A stretch of DNA of 64,000 nucleotides, from contig NZ_JADYUD010000011.1 of assembly GCF_021531595.1 (NCBI RefSeq), positions 1 through 64,000 of the forward strand, read 5' to 3'. Source of the stretch: Fusobacterium perfoetens (GTDB lineage Bacteria > Fusobacteriota > Fusobacteriia > Fusobacteriales > Fusobacteriaceae). The position numbers and the translations under genes are program-made. The notes below the pieces were generated by a model. That model was not told the DNA's origin. It was given only the letters and a program-made list of their open reading frames with translations, and made no database searches. How positions within the stretch are numbered: position 1 is the first letter of the stretch; each line of letters starts with the position of its first letter. Below, in pieces: positions 36,478-44,915 of the stretch.

Positions 36478-37668
36478 ATGGAAAGAAAATGTTCTGAAGC
36501 AACAGAATTACTTTACAGAGGAAGAAAAGTTAAAGGAATGGACTTTAATAAACCAGAAGCATTCCCATTATTTACAACAACAGCATTTACAATGAACAGC
36601 TTAACAGAAGTTAAAGAAGCATATGCAAAAAAATATACATATATAAGAACATGTAACCCTAACAGAGATGCTCTTGCAGATATGGTAACATTCCTTGAAG
36701 CTGGAGAAAAATCATTAATATTCTCATCAGGAATGGGAGCAATTACTACTACATTAATGACAATTTTAAAACCTGGTGATCATGTAATTTGCAACAGAAA
36801 TATATATGGTGAAACATTTGATGTATTTACAAAATTAATGCCTAAATTTGGAATTAAAGCAGATCTTGTAGATTTTGATGATGTTGAAAACTGTAGAAAA
36901 GCTGTAAAACCTGAAACTAAATTAATTTATTCAGAAGTTTTTGCTAATCCTACATTAAATATAGCAGACATTCCAACTCTTGCAGAAATAGCTCATAAAA
37001 ATGGTGCATTATTAATGATAGATAATACATTCTCTTCACCAATTGCTATTAAACCAATAAAATTTGGTGCAGATATAGTTATCAACAGTATGACTAAATT
37101 TATGAATGGTCACAGTGATGCAATCGCAGGTTCAATTACTTCAACAGCAGAAATAATAGATGCAATTCACCCTGTAAGAATGCTTTGTGGAACTCCTGGT
37201 GATCCACATGCAGCTCATGCAATGATGAAAAGTTTTGCAACAATGGATCTTCGTATAAAAAAACAAATGGCAAGTGCAGCTAAATTAGCTAAAGCATTAG
37301 AAGAAAACAAATATATATCTAAAGTAAACCACCCAAGTCTTGAAAGTTTTAAACACCATGATTTAGCTCTAAAACTATTTGGTTCAAATGAAACAATGAG
37401 TGGAATGATGAGTTTTATAGTTCCAGAAGATTCTGAAAAAATAGATAAATTTTTATTAAGATTAAACTTCGCTCACTATGCAATGACATTAGGAGGAGTT
37501 CGTACAACTCTTGTTCACCCAGTAACAAGTTCTCATAGCCATATGCCAGATGAAGCAAGAAGAGCAATGGGAATCACTCCAGGATTATTTAGACTTTCAG
37601 TTGGAATTGAAGATGTTGATGATTTAATTGCAGATTTTACTCAAGCTCTTGAAGTGTTTGGAGAATAA
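36478..37668 (+). CDS. Trans-sulfuration-family PLP enzyme (C-S lyase-like), copy 2
   Basis: This 396-residue protein is a paralogue of the one at 32771-33967. It shares FSSGMGAITTT, IDNTFSSPIAIKP, the PLP lysine in NSMTKFMNGHSDAI, FAHYAMTLGGVRT and the C-terminal LSVGIEDVDDLI. It also has the same unusual NPNRDAL and YGETFDVF segments instead of NPT and YGC/YGG. The two copies therefore form one subgroup distinct from standard methionine gamma-lyases. A strong AAGGAGG site precedes the ATG. It is divergent from the deacylase operon and ends at its own terminator. Confidence 0.87.
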   Translation: MERKCSEATELLYRGRKVKGMDFNKPEAFPLFTTTAFTMNSLTEVKEAYAKKYTYIRTCNPNRDALADMVTFLEAGEKSLIFSSGMGAITTTLMTILKPGDHVICNRNIYGETFDVFTKLMPKFGIKADLVDFDDVENCRKAVKPETKLIYSEVFANPTLNIADIPTLAEIAHKNGALLMIDNTFSSPIAIKPIKFGADIVINSMTKFMNGHSDAIAGSITSTAEIIDAIHPVRMLCGTPGDPHAAHAMMKSFATMDLRIKKQMASAAKLAKALEENKYISKVNHPSLESFKHHDLALKLFGSNETMSGMMSFIVPEDSEKIDKFLLRLNFAHYAMTLGGVRTTLVHPVTSSHSHMPDEARRAMGITPGLFRLSVGIEDVDDLIADFTQALEVFGE

Positions 37669-37692
37669 TCTGATATAATTTATCAAACTGTT

Positions 37693-37719
37693 AAAGGGTG
37701 TCAAAAAAGACACCCTTTT
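37693..37719 (+). terminator. Terminator after PLP-enzyme copy 2
   Basis: AAAGGGTGTC pairs perfectly with GACACCCTTT around AAAAAA. It overlaps a spurious upstream start of the following gene. Confidence 0.93.
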
Positions 37720-37745
37720 ATTATAAATATCAAAAAGGAGAGAAT

Positions 37746-38408
37746 ATGAGAATAGCGATAGATAACAGTGTAAAAGAAAAAGTTGAGAGTGTAAGGCTTG
37801 GATGTTTGATTTATGATACAGAGGTTAAAGAAAAGAATGAAGAGTTGTGGAGAAAGTTTGAGGATGAAATTTTTCCACAGCTTATCTCTGCAATAGAAGA
37901 AAAAGGAATCAGTGGAATTGAAAATGTTTCTTCATCTAAAAAAGCATATAAATATTTAGGAAAAGATCCAAATCGTTATAGAGTTTCTTCAGAAGCTCTT
38001 TATAGGAGAATAAAGCAAAGAAAGGGACTATATCAAATAAACACAGTAGTTGATGTAAATAATTTAATATCTTTAGAAACAGGTTTTTCAGTAGGTTCTT
38101 ATGATTTAAAGAATGTAAAAGGGGATATTATTTTAAGAAAAGGAAAAGAAGGAGAAACTTATAAAGGAATAGGAAAAGATGATATAAATATAGAAAATCT
38201 TCCAATACTTACTGATAGTGAGGGAGCTTTTGGAAGCCCAACAAGTGATAGCACAAGAGTTATGGTTACATTAGATTCTAAAAAAATACTTACACTTATT
38301 TATTGTTTTTCAAAAAATGAAAATTTAAATATAACTTTAGAGAGTTCAAAAGTGTATTTAGAGGAATATGCTGGAGCAAAAAATATAGAATTATTTATAA
38401 TAGAATAA
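37746..38408 (+). CDS. B3/B4-domain protein (PheT-like editing domain, stand-alone)
   Basis: The roughly 220-residue protein resembles the free-standing B3/B4 fold of phenylalanyl-tRNA synthetase beta subunit: LGKDPNRYRVSSEALYRRIKQRKGLYQINTVVDVNN (in pieces), SLETGFSVGSYD and DSEGAFGSPTSDSTR. Such proteins may edit misacylated tRNA or amino acids, but evidence is thin. ATG 37746 follows AAAGGAGAG; an earlier ATG at 37698 lies within a terminator and is rejected. It probably shares a transcript with the EamA and MATE genes after it. Confidence 0.78.
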   Translation: MRIAIDNSVKEKVESVRLGCLIYDTEVKEKNEELWRKFEDEIFPQLISAIEEKGISGIENVSSSKKAYKYLGKDPNRYRVSSEALYRRIKQRKGLYQINTVVDVNNLISLETGFSVGSYDLKNVKGDIILRKGKEGETYKGIGKDDINIENLPILTDSEGAFGSPTSDSTRVMVTLDSKKILTLIYCFSKNENLNITLESSKVYLEEYAGAKNIELFIIE

Positions 38409-38424
38409 AGATATGGTGGTGAAA

Positions 38425-39309
38425 ATGAAAAAAATATCATATTTATTAGTTATAACAGCAGCTGTTCTTTGGGGAGCAATAGGTTTTTTTTCAAAGACAG
38501 CAGGAGGAATAGGATTTACTCCCATTGATATGTGTTTTATTCGTTCTGTTTTTTCAGTAATTATTTTGGGAGTTTTCTTTTTTATAAAGGATAGAAGTAT
38601 TTTTAAATTAGAGAGTATAAAAGATTTAAAATATTTTGTAGGGACAGGAATAATAAGTTTTTCTCTATATAACTGGAGTTATATAGCTGCAATTAAAGAA
38701 ACTTCAATGGGAGTTGCAGCAATACTTTTATATACTGCTCCATCAATAATAATGGTACTTTCAGCAATACTTTTTAATGAAAAAATAACAAAAGTAAAAT
38801 TAGTGGCATTAATTATAACTTTTATAGGTTGTATGTTAGTTACAGGAATTTTTGAAGGTGGAAATATAATATCTTTAAAAGGATTTATATATGGAATTCT
38901 TTCGGGAATAGGTTATGGGCTTTATAGTATTTTTGGGAAATATGCTCTTAGAAAATACTCTTCAGTTACAGTAGTGTTTTATACTTTTTTAATGTCAGGA
39001 ATTTTATTTAGTATATTAGGAAATCCTATTAATATAATTTCAAAAATAGGTGCAACAAATTCTTGGCTTTTCATAATTGCTTTTGCAGCTTTTTCAGCAG
39101 CTATTCCTTACATATTATATACTAAAGGTCTTTCAGGTATAGAAGCAAGTAAAGCATCAATTCTTGCTAATATGGAACCAGTAGTAGCATCAATTATAGG
39201 TATTGTCGTATTTTCAGAAGAAGCAGGATTTTTAAAGCTTTTTGGAATATTTATGGTAATAGGTGCTGTATGTATGATAAATTTAAGTGAAAGTTTTGAA
39301 AAAAAATAA
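38425..39309 (+). CDS. DMT/EamA-family permease
   Basis: The protein of about 294 residues has two EamA repeats with ten membrane segments. The N-terminus is LVITAAVLWGAIGFFSKTAGG, and GIEASKASILANMEPVVASIIGIVVFSEE is the typical end of repeat two. The substrate is unknown. ATG 38425 follows GGTGGTGA; an ATG four codons earlier has no ribosome site. It is intact, unlike the related gene at the left end of the window. Confidence 0.85.
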   Translation: MKKISYLLVITAAVLWGAIGFFSKTAGGIGFTPIDMCFIRSVFSVIILGVFFFIKDRSIFKLESIKDLKYFVGTGIISFSLYNWSYIAAIKETSMGVAAILLYTAPSIIMVLSAILFNEKITKVKLVALIITFIGCMLVTGIFEGGNIISLKGFIYGILSGIGYGLYSIFGKYALRKYSSVTVVFYTFLMSGILFSILGNPINIISKIGATNSWLFIIAFAAFSAAIPYILYTKGLSGIEASKASILANMEPVVASIIGIVVFSEEAGFLKLFGIFMVIGAVCMINLSESFEKK

Positions 39310-39329
39310 AAGCAATTTGGAAGTGGCTT

Positions 39330-40637
39330 ATGGAAAATAAAAATATAATAACACAAAAAGAATTTTTATATTTAATGATTCCATTTATCTTTTCAGCAGT
39401 GACACAACCTCTTCTTGGAGCTGTAGATGTTGCTGTTGTAGGAAGGCTTAATAATGCCAATTATATTTCAGGAGTTTCAATAGGAGCACTTATTTTTAAT
39501 ACAATATATTGGGTTTTTGGATTTTTAAGGGTTAGTACAACTGCTTTTAGTGCTCAAAGTATAGAATGGGAAAGTAAAGAAAAAGTTAGTGATGCTTTTT
39601 TTAGACCTTTATTTACAGCTTGTATAATAAGTTTTTTAATTATTATATTTCAAAATATAATTTTTAAAGGATCAATGAAATTTATAAATCCTGAAATAGA
39701 AATACAAAAAATAGTAAGTATTTATTTTAAAATATTAGTATGGGGAGCACCTTTAGTGCTTTGTAATTATGTTATTCTTGGTTGGCTTATGGGACAGGGG
39801 AATATAAAAGGTTCTGTAATGATGCAAATGAGTAGTAATATTTTAAATATAATTTTAGATATATTTTTTGTTACAGTTATGGATTTAAAAGTGGAAGGAG
39901 TAGCAATAGCTACTTTTATATCTCAAGGAATTTCAACTTGTCTAGGAATATATTTTATTCTTCCCTATAAGTATGAAAAATCTTTTAATATGAGAAGTAT
40001 TTTAGATAGAAAAGAACTTAGAAAAGTTTTAAGTGGAAATAAGGATCTTATGATAAGAACAGTTTGTCTACTTATGCATGATAACATGATTATGGCAGCA
40101 AGTGCATCTTTAGGTGGTTGGATATTAAGTACAAATGCAGTTTTGCTTCACATACTTGAAATGATTTCTTACAGTTTTGAAGGTTTAGCTAATGCTTCAA
40201 GTGTATTTTCAGGCAGAGCTGTAGGTGGAAAAAATAAAGAATTAATGAAAGCAGCGTGGAAGAAAACAATTCAGTGGGGAATAGTTTTTGCAGTATTTAC
40301 TTCAGGAATTTTTACTATATTTAATGATAATATAGTAAAAATGTTTACAGATATTCCTGAAATTATTTCTTTATCAGAAAAATATGGATTTTGGATTATA
40401 ATTTTTCCTTTTATAAGTGTTTTAGGACTTATATTTTATGGTGTATTTACAGGAGCAGGATCAACATTTCCTGTTATGATTTCAACTGTAGGAGCATTTA
40501 TAGTTTTTTTCTTTTCTTGGAAATTTACAATACCACTATATAAAAATAATGGTATTTGGTTTTCATTAATGACTTTTTATTTTTTTAGGGGGATATTTTT
40601 AGTTCCAAATTTAAAAAAACTTTTAAAAAAAATATAA
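39330..40637 (+). CDS. MATE-family efflux protein (DinF-like)
   Basis: The 435-residue protein has twelve hydrophobic segments in two bundles and the DinF-type start FLYLMIPFIFSAVTQPLLGAVDVAVVGRL. MATE proteins export drugs or metabolites using sodium or proton gradients. It follows the EamA gene by 20 bp and ends at a strong terminator shared with the convergent MerR gene. Confidence 0.87.
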   Translation: MENKNIITQKEFLYLMIPFIFSAVTQPLLGAVDVAVVGRLNNANYISGVSIGALIFNTIYWVFGFLRVSTTAFSAQSIEWESKEKVSDAFFRPLFTACIISFLIIIFQNIIFKGSMKFINPEIEIQKIVSIYFKILVWGAPLVLCNYVILGWLMGQGNIKGSVMMQMSSNILNIILDIFFVTVMDLKVEGVAIATFISQGISTCLGIYFILPYKYEKSFNMRSILDRKELRKVLSGNKDLMIRTVCLLMHDNMIMAASASLGGWILSTNAVLLHILEMISYSFEGLANASSVFSGRAVGGKNKELMKAAWKKTIQWGIVFAVFTSGIFTIFNDNIVKMFTDIPEIISLSEKYGFWIIIFPFISVLGLIFYGVFTGAGSTFPVMISTVGAFIVFFFSWKFTIPLYKNNGIWFSLMTFYFFRGIFLVPNLKKLLKKI

Positions 40638-40641
40638 TCTT

Positions 40642-40685
40642 AAAAAAGGTTACTGCATTGTGTGTATACTGCAATAACCTTTTTT
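40642..40685. terminator. Bidirectional terminator between the MATE and MerR genes
   Basis: AAAAAAGGTTA...TAACCTTTTTT (40642-40652 with 40675-40685), reinforced by an inner TGCA/TGCA pair. A and T runs on both sides allow it to serve both strands. Confidence 0.9.
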
Positions 40686-40703
40686 ATTATTTAAAAGTAA
40701 AAT

Positions 40704-41510
40704 TTATTCTTGAGGAATTAAAATTTGTACTTCATAGACAGCTCTTGAATATTCATGCAAGCTATTTTCATATTCATTTGCAAGGACAATAGCTGGTTTC
40801 TTTTTTCCTTGAAAGAAAAGTTTTGTTAAATAAGGATTCCATCCTTCGCTTAAAATTCTTGCTTTAAAACATAAGTAATCTCCAGCAGGAATTTCAAGAA
40901 TATTTTTTGAATGTTCTTCAGGTGCATCTTTTATAAACATTCCTAAATAAAGTGGTTTTAATTCACCATTCATTAAAGCATCGTAATCCAGAATATATGA
41001 AAATTGTCTCATATATTTAAGGTGTTTACATTCGTTACTGTTTCTAATTTCATTGAGTCTTATATGAAAATCTTCTTTTGGTTCATTTTCTATAATTTTT
41101 GTTGCTACTATATGTCTTTCTTCAAGATGAAGAATATAGGAGTGATCATCTATACTTCCTTCTCCTACATAAGTGAAATAATCTTTATACCATTTAATAC
41201 TATCGATAGTATCCTTTAATTTACTTATTTCTTCTTCTAAAGAATTTTTACATTTGTCTAGGTATTTTACAAGAATATCTATATTATCTTCAGCCAAAAT
41301 TTCTTTTATTTCTTCAAGAGATAGACCGAATTTTTGAAGATATTTTATTCTATCAATAAAGTGAAATTGATTGACAGAATAATAACGATATCCTGTAGAA
41401 GGATTTATATATTTTGGAGCAAGTAAATTAATATTATCATAATGTCTTAATGTTTGTACGGAAACTCCCATTATTTCAGCAACTTCACCAATTGAGTATA
41501 AATCTTTCAT
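40704..41510 (-). CDS. MerR-family regulator with effector-binding domain
   Basis: The 268-residue protein begins with a MerR winged helix (LYSIGEVAEIMGVSVQTLRHYDNINLLAPKYI in pieces; then TGYRYYSVNQFHFIDRIKYLQKFGLSLEEIKEIL). A coiled coil at about residues 80-110 and a GyrI-like ligand domain follow. This build is that of BmrR/BltR multidrug regulators. It lies between two MATE pump genes, divergent from the second. A minus-strand TATAAT (around 41560) and AAAGGAGAAA precede it. It may control one or both pumps; no operator is proven. Confidence 0.87.
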   Translation of the reverse strand: MKDLYSIGEVAEIMGVSVQTLRHYDNINLLAPKYINPSTGYRYYSVNQFHFIDRIKYLQKFGLSLEEIKEILAEDNIDILVKYLDKCKNSLEEEISKLKDTIDSIKWYKDYFTYVGEGSIDDHSYILHLEERHIVATKIIENEPKEDFHIRLNEIRNSNECKHLKYMRQFSYILDYDALMNGELKPLYLGMFIKDAPEEHSKNILEIPAGDYLCFKARILSEGWNPYLTKLFFQGKKKPAIVLANEYENSLHEYSRAVYEVQILIPQE

Positions 41511-41847
41511 TTTTTCTCCTTTCTTTGAAAAAATAATGTCTTGATGATAAATAAATTATATCATTTTTACTTATAGACATACAAATATAGAATAAGATTA
41601 TTTTTTATATTTAAAATAAAAAACTTAGATATAGAAATTAAGATATTTTTATTTTATTATACTTAGTTATGAATAAATATATAAATATAAATAAAATATA
41701 ATATATTTTTATCTAATATATATATTCTAGATTTTACAAGGATATTTTTATAGAATGTATATTTTTTTAAGATTTAAATTGAAATTTTCCTAAAATTATG
41801 TATAATAATATGGCAATATATAAAATGACAAATTAAGGGGAAACATA
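41511..41847. promoter_or_regulatory. Divergent promoter region between merR-like gene and MATE gene
   Basis: This very AT-rich 337-bp gap has no gene. The plus-strand promoter TTGAAA (41779-41784) with TATAAT (41801-41806), 16 bp apart, serves the MATE gene. A minus-strand TATAAT near 41560 serves the regulator. TA-rich dyads around 41695-41735 are too low in complexity to call an operator. Confidence 0.5.
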
Positions 41848-43188
41848 ATGAGAAAAAAATTAGATTTAGAAAAAGGAAATCTTTCAGAACTTTTCATAAG
41901 TTTTGCTATGCCAGCTACCATAAGTTTGATTATGACATTTTTGTATTCAGTAGCTGATGGTATTTTTATCACAAGAGGAGTAGGAAGCAATGGGATTGCT
42001 GCTGTAAATATAGGATATCCAATTATTAATTTTACAGTTGCTTTAAGTCTTATGTTTGGAATAGGGGGAGCAACTCTTATAACTTTTAAAAAAGGGAATA
42101 TCAGACTTCAGAACAGATATTTTACACATATAATTTTTCTGAATGTAGTTGTTTATATTATAGTGGCAGCAATAATATTTTTATTTACCAATCCAGTGAT
42201 GATGGCACTTGGAGCAAGTGAAGAACTTCTTCCTATGATTAAAGGATATATGTATCCATGTACTGTATCAACTTCTTTTTTAATGATAGCCACATCTTTA
42301 AATGCTGTAGTAAGAAGTGACAATGCACCAAAAAGAGCAATGCAGTCAACTCTTATTGGAGCTGGAATGAATATAGTTTTGGACTATCTTTTTATTTTTA
42401 AATTTCATTTAGGAATAGAGGGGGGAGCTTATGCTACTGCCATAAGTCAGATAGCTGCAGCAATATATCTTTGCAGACATTTTGTTGGTTCAACTTTTAA
42501 ATTGGATTTATCTTGGAGAAAATTAAATTTTAAAATAATGAGGAGAATAATAAATATAGGTTTTCCTTCATTTATATTAGAATTTGCTGTAGCTGTTATC
42601 ACTGTTTTATTAAACATAGCTTTTATGAAAGAAGCAGGGGTTTTTGCAGCATCAGCTTATGGAATTATTTCATATAGTTTTATGCTTTTCAGAATGTTGT
42701 TTACAGGTCTTTCTCAAGGGATACAACCTATTGTAAGTTATAATTATGGAAAAAGAAATTATGAAAGGACAAAGGAAATTCTTGCTTATACTCATAAAGT
42801 AACTTTTGTAATTTCATTGATATCATTAGTTTTAATTATATTCTTTGGTAAATACATGGTAAATATTTTTACTTCAGACAAAGAACTGCTTAAAGAGTCA
42901 GTAAAAGGATTTATACTTTATTCAGCTGCTCTTTCATTTTTAGGATTTAACTTTGTAAATATAGCTTATCTTCAAGCTATTGATAAACCAAGAATATCAA
43001 ATGTAATCTGTATGTCAAGAAGTTTTGTTTTTGTATTTATTGGGCTTTTAATTCTTCCAAAATTTTGGGGGATAAATGGAATTTGGCTTTCACTTCCTTT
43101 TGCAGATTTTGTAACAGCAATATTAACATTGCCATTTTATAAGAAGATAACAAATAGTTATAATGAAGCTTTAAAAAACAAAGCTTAA
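41848..43188 (+). CDS. MATE-family efflux protein (MepA-like)
   Basis: The 446-residue protein has twelve membrane segments. It starts with KGNLSELFISFAMPATISLIMTFLYSVADGIFITRGVG, typical of the MepA branch, and has the second-half counterpart INIGFPSFILEFAVAVITVLLN with GLSQGIQPIVSYNYGKRNYER. The branch includes multidrug exporters. It is divergent from a MerR regulator of the drug-sensing type. Confidence 0.88.
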   Translation: MRKKLDLEKGNLSELFISFAMPATISLIMTFLYSVADGIFITRGVGSNGIAAVNIGYPIINFTVALSLMFGIGGATLITFKKGNIRLQNRYFTHIIFLNVVVYIIVAAIIFLFTNPVMMALGASEELLPMIKGYMYPCTVSTSFLMIATSLNAVVRSDNAPKRAMQSTLIGAGMNIVLDYLFIFKFHLGIEGGAYATAISQIAAAIYLCRHFVGSTFKLDLSWRKLNFKIMRRIINIGFPSFILEFAVAVITVLLNIAFMKEAGVFAASAYGIISYSFMLFRMLFTGLSQGIQPIVSYNYGKRNYERTKEILAYTHKVTFVISLISLVLIIFFGKYMVNIFTSDKELLKESVKGFILYSAALSFLGFNFVNIAYLQAIDKPRISNVICMSRSFVFVFIGLLILPKFWGINGIWLSLPFADFVTAILTLPFYKKITNSYNEALKNKA

Positions 43189-43227
43189 AAACTAAAAATT
43201 ATTAATGTAAAGATAATGTAAAAAAAT

Positions 43228-43256
43228 TTGAAAACATGGAAAATAAAATATATAAT
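43228..43256 (+). promoter_or_regulatory. Promoter of the HlyC/CorC-type gene
   Basis: TTGAAA (43228-43233) and TATAAT (43251-43256) are 17 bp apart, with AGGAGG just before the ATG at 43299. Confidence 0.72.
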
Positions 43257-43298
43257 GAATTTTAATTATAAGTTAAATATAAATTCAGGAGGTTTTTT

Positions 43299-44618
43299 AT
43301 GGACGAATCGGACACGGCAAATATTTTTTCTCAGTTATTATTGCTTATTTTTTTAACATTGGTAAATGCTTTTTTTGCCAGTGCAGAAATGGCAGCAGTT
43401 TCAGTTAATAAGAATAAGATTAAAATTCTTGCAGAAAATGAGGATAACAAGAAAGCAAAATTAATTTTAGAACTTTTAGAAGAGCCTACAAAATTTTTAT
43501 CAACAATTCAGGTAGCAATAACATTATCAGGATTTTTAGCAAGTGCTTCAGCAGCTACAAGTTTTTCTAAACCTTTAGGTAAACTTCTGACACAATGTGG
43601 AATATCATATCCTTATAATGAAAATATATCTCTTATTTTTGTAACAATTATTTTATCTTATTTTACACTTGTTTTTGGAGAGTTAGTTCCTAAAAGAATA
43701 GCTTTACAGAAAGCTGAATTTATAAGTTTATTTTCAGTAAAAATGATACTTACTATTTCTAAAATAACTTCTCCGTTTATAAAGCTATTATCCCTTTCAA
43801 CTAATTTTGTTCTTCATATATTGGGAATGAAAGATGAAAAATTAGAGGAAAAAATCTCAAAGGAAGAGATTAAATCTATGATAGAAGCTGGACAGGCTAA
43901 TGGTGTTTTTAATGAAACTGAAAAAGAGATGATAAATTCAATTTTTGAATTTGATGATATCACAGTGGGAGAAATAATGACAGCGAGAACAGATGTTTTT
44001 ATGGTAAATATAGATGTTCCTGTGTCTGAGTACATTGATAATCTTCTTTCTAAAAAGTATGCAAGAGTTCCTGTTTATCAAAATACATCTGATAACATTA
44101 TAGGGACTTTACATCTGAAAGATTTAATAATAGAAGCAAGAAAAAATGGATTTGAAAATATAGATGTAAAATCAATTATCCGTAAACCTTACCTTATTCC
44201 AGAAAGTAAGAAAATAGATGAACTTTTTAAGGAAATGCAGAAGAGTAAAAAATCCATGGCAATTATCATAGATGAATATGGTGGATTTGCTGGAATAGTT
44301 ACAATGGAAGATTTAGTGGAGGAAGTTATGGGAGAAATAGAAGATGAACATGATATAAGTTCTCCTCAGATAACTAGAATTGATAAATTTACATATATAG
44401 TAAATGGGCTTATTTCTTTAGATGAGTTAAATGAAAAATTTGGAACAGATATTGAAAATCATGGGTATAATACATTGTCTGGATATATAACTTCAATTAT
44501 TGGAGTAGTTCCTAATAAAACTTATGAAGGAAAAGAACTTGAAATAGATAAATTAAGATTAAAAATAGAAGAAACAAAAGAAAATAGAATTGAAAAAGTA
44601 AAAGTAATATTAAAATAA
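43299..44618 (+). CDS. HlyC/CorC (CNNM)-family transporter with CBS domains
   Basis: The 439-residue protein has an N-terminal DUF21 membrane domain (residues about 10-190, with FFASAEMAAVSVNK and LVFGELVPKRIALQ). A CBS pair follows (about 210-335, with IMTARTDVFMV and YGGFAGIVTMEDLVEEVMGEI), then a C-terminal CorC domain. Relatives export magnesium or act as divalent-cation regulators; the haemolysin label is historical. Monocistronic, with its own promoter, and followed by a large palindrome. Confidence 0.88.
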   Translation: MDESDTANIFSQLLLLIFLTLVNAFFASAEMAAVSVNKNKIKILAENEDNKKAKLILELLEEPTKFLSTIQVAITLSGFLASASAATSFSKPLGKLLTQCGISYPYNENISLIFVTIILSYFTLVFGELVPKRIALQKAEFISLFSVKMILTISKITSPFIKLLSLSTNFVLHILGMKDEKLEEKISKEEIKSMIEAGQANGVFNETEKEMINSIFEFDDITVGEIMTARTDVFMVNIDVPVSEYIDNLLSKKYARVPVYQNTSDNIIGTLHLKDLIIEARKNGFENIDVKSIIRKPYLIPESKKIDELFKEMQKSKKSMAIIIDEYGGFAGIVTMEDLVEEVMGEIEDEHDISSPQITRIDKFTYIVNGLISLDELNEKFGTDIENHGYNTLSGYITSIIGVVPNKTYEGKELEIDKLRLKIEETKENRIEKVKVILK

Positions 44619-44624
44619 TTATAG

Positions 44625-44828
44625 AAAGAGCTGTTACATTTTCTAATTTATAAAAATAAAGTTTTAGAGTATTGAAAATATTTTTGTAATTTATGCAGTG
44701 AGTTGAACGCTGAAAAATGACACTGTTTGAACGAAGTGAGTTTGTCATTTTTAGTGAAACGAACAATATAAATAAAAAATATTTTCACAAGATAAAACTT
44801 TATTTTTATAGATTTGTAATAGCTTTTT
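44625..44828. repeat. 204-bp imperfect palindromic element (possible MITE/REP-like)
   Basis: Nested complementary arms run from both ends to the centre: AAAGAGCTGTTACA (44625) with TGTAATAGCTTTTT (44816); an 18-bp perfect arm at 44649-44666 with 44793-44810; GAAAATATTTTT (44674-44685) with its complement (44775-44786); and AAAAATGACA (44713-44722) with TGTCATTTTT (44743-44752). The centre contains GAACGAAGTGAGTT. No transposase is present. The whole could fold as one long RNA or DNA cruciform. Confidence 0.75.
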
Positions 44829-44915
44829 TTATTTATAAAGAATTATATAAAAAGCTGTTTTGATTTTATGTTTCAAATGGTAAAATATTCTTGAAAAATA
44901 TCAAGGAGGAAAAAT

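Noticed and set aside
36389-36595. Small gene overlapping the start of PLP-enzyme copy 2
   Set aside because: It is out of frame with a well-supported gene, crosses its promoter box and has no ribosome site.
37698-37745. Earlier start of the B3/B4-domain gene
   Set aside because: The codons coincide with a perfect terminator hairpin, and a good ribosome site precedes ATG 37746.
41580-41760. Operator dyads between merR and MATE genes
   Set aside because: The stretch is almost pure A and T, so apparent TA dyads are expected by chance.
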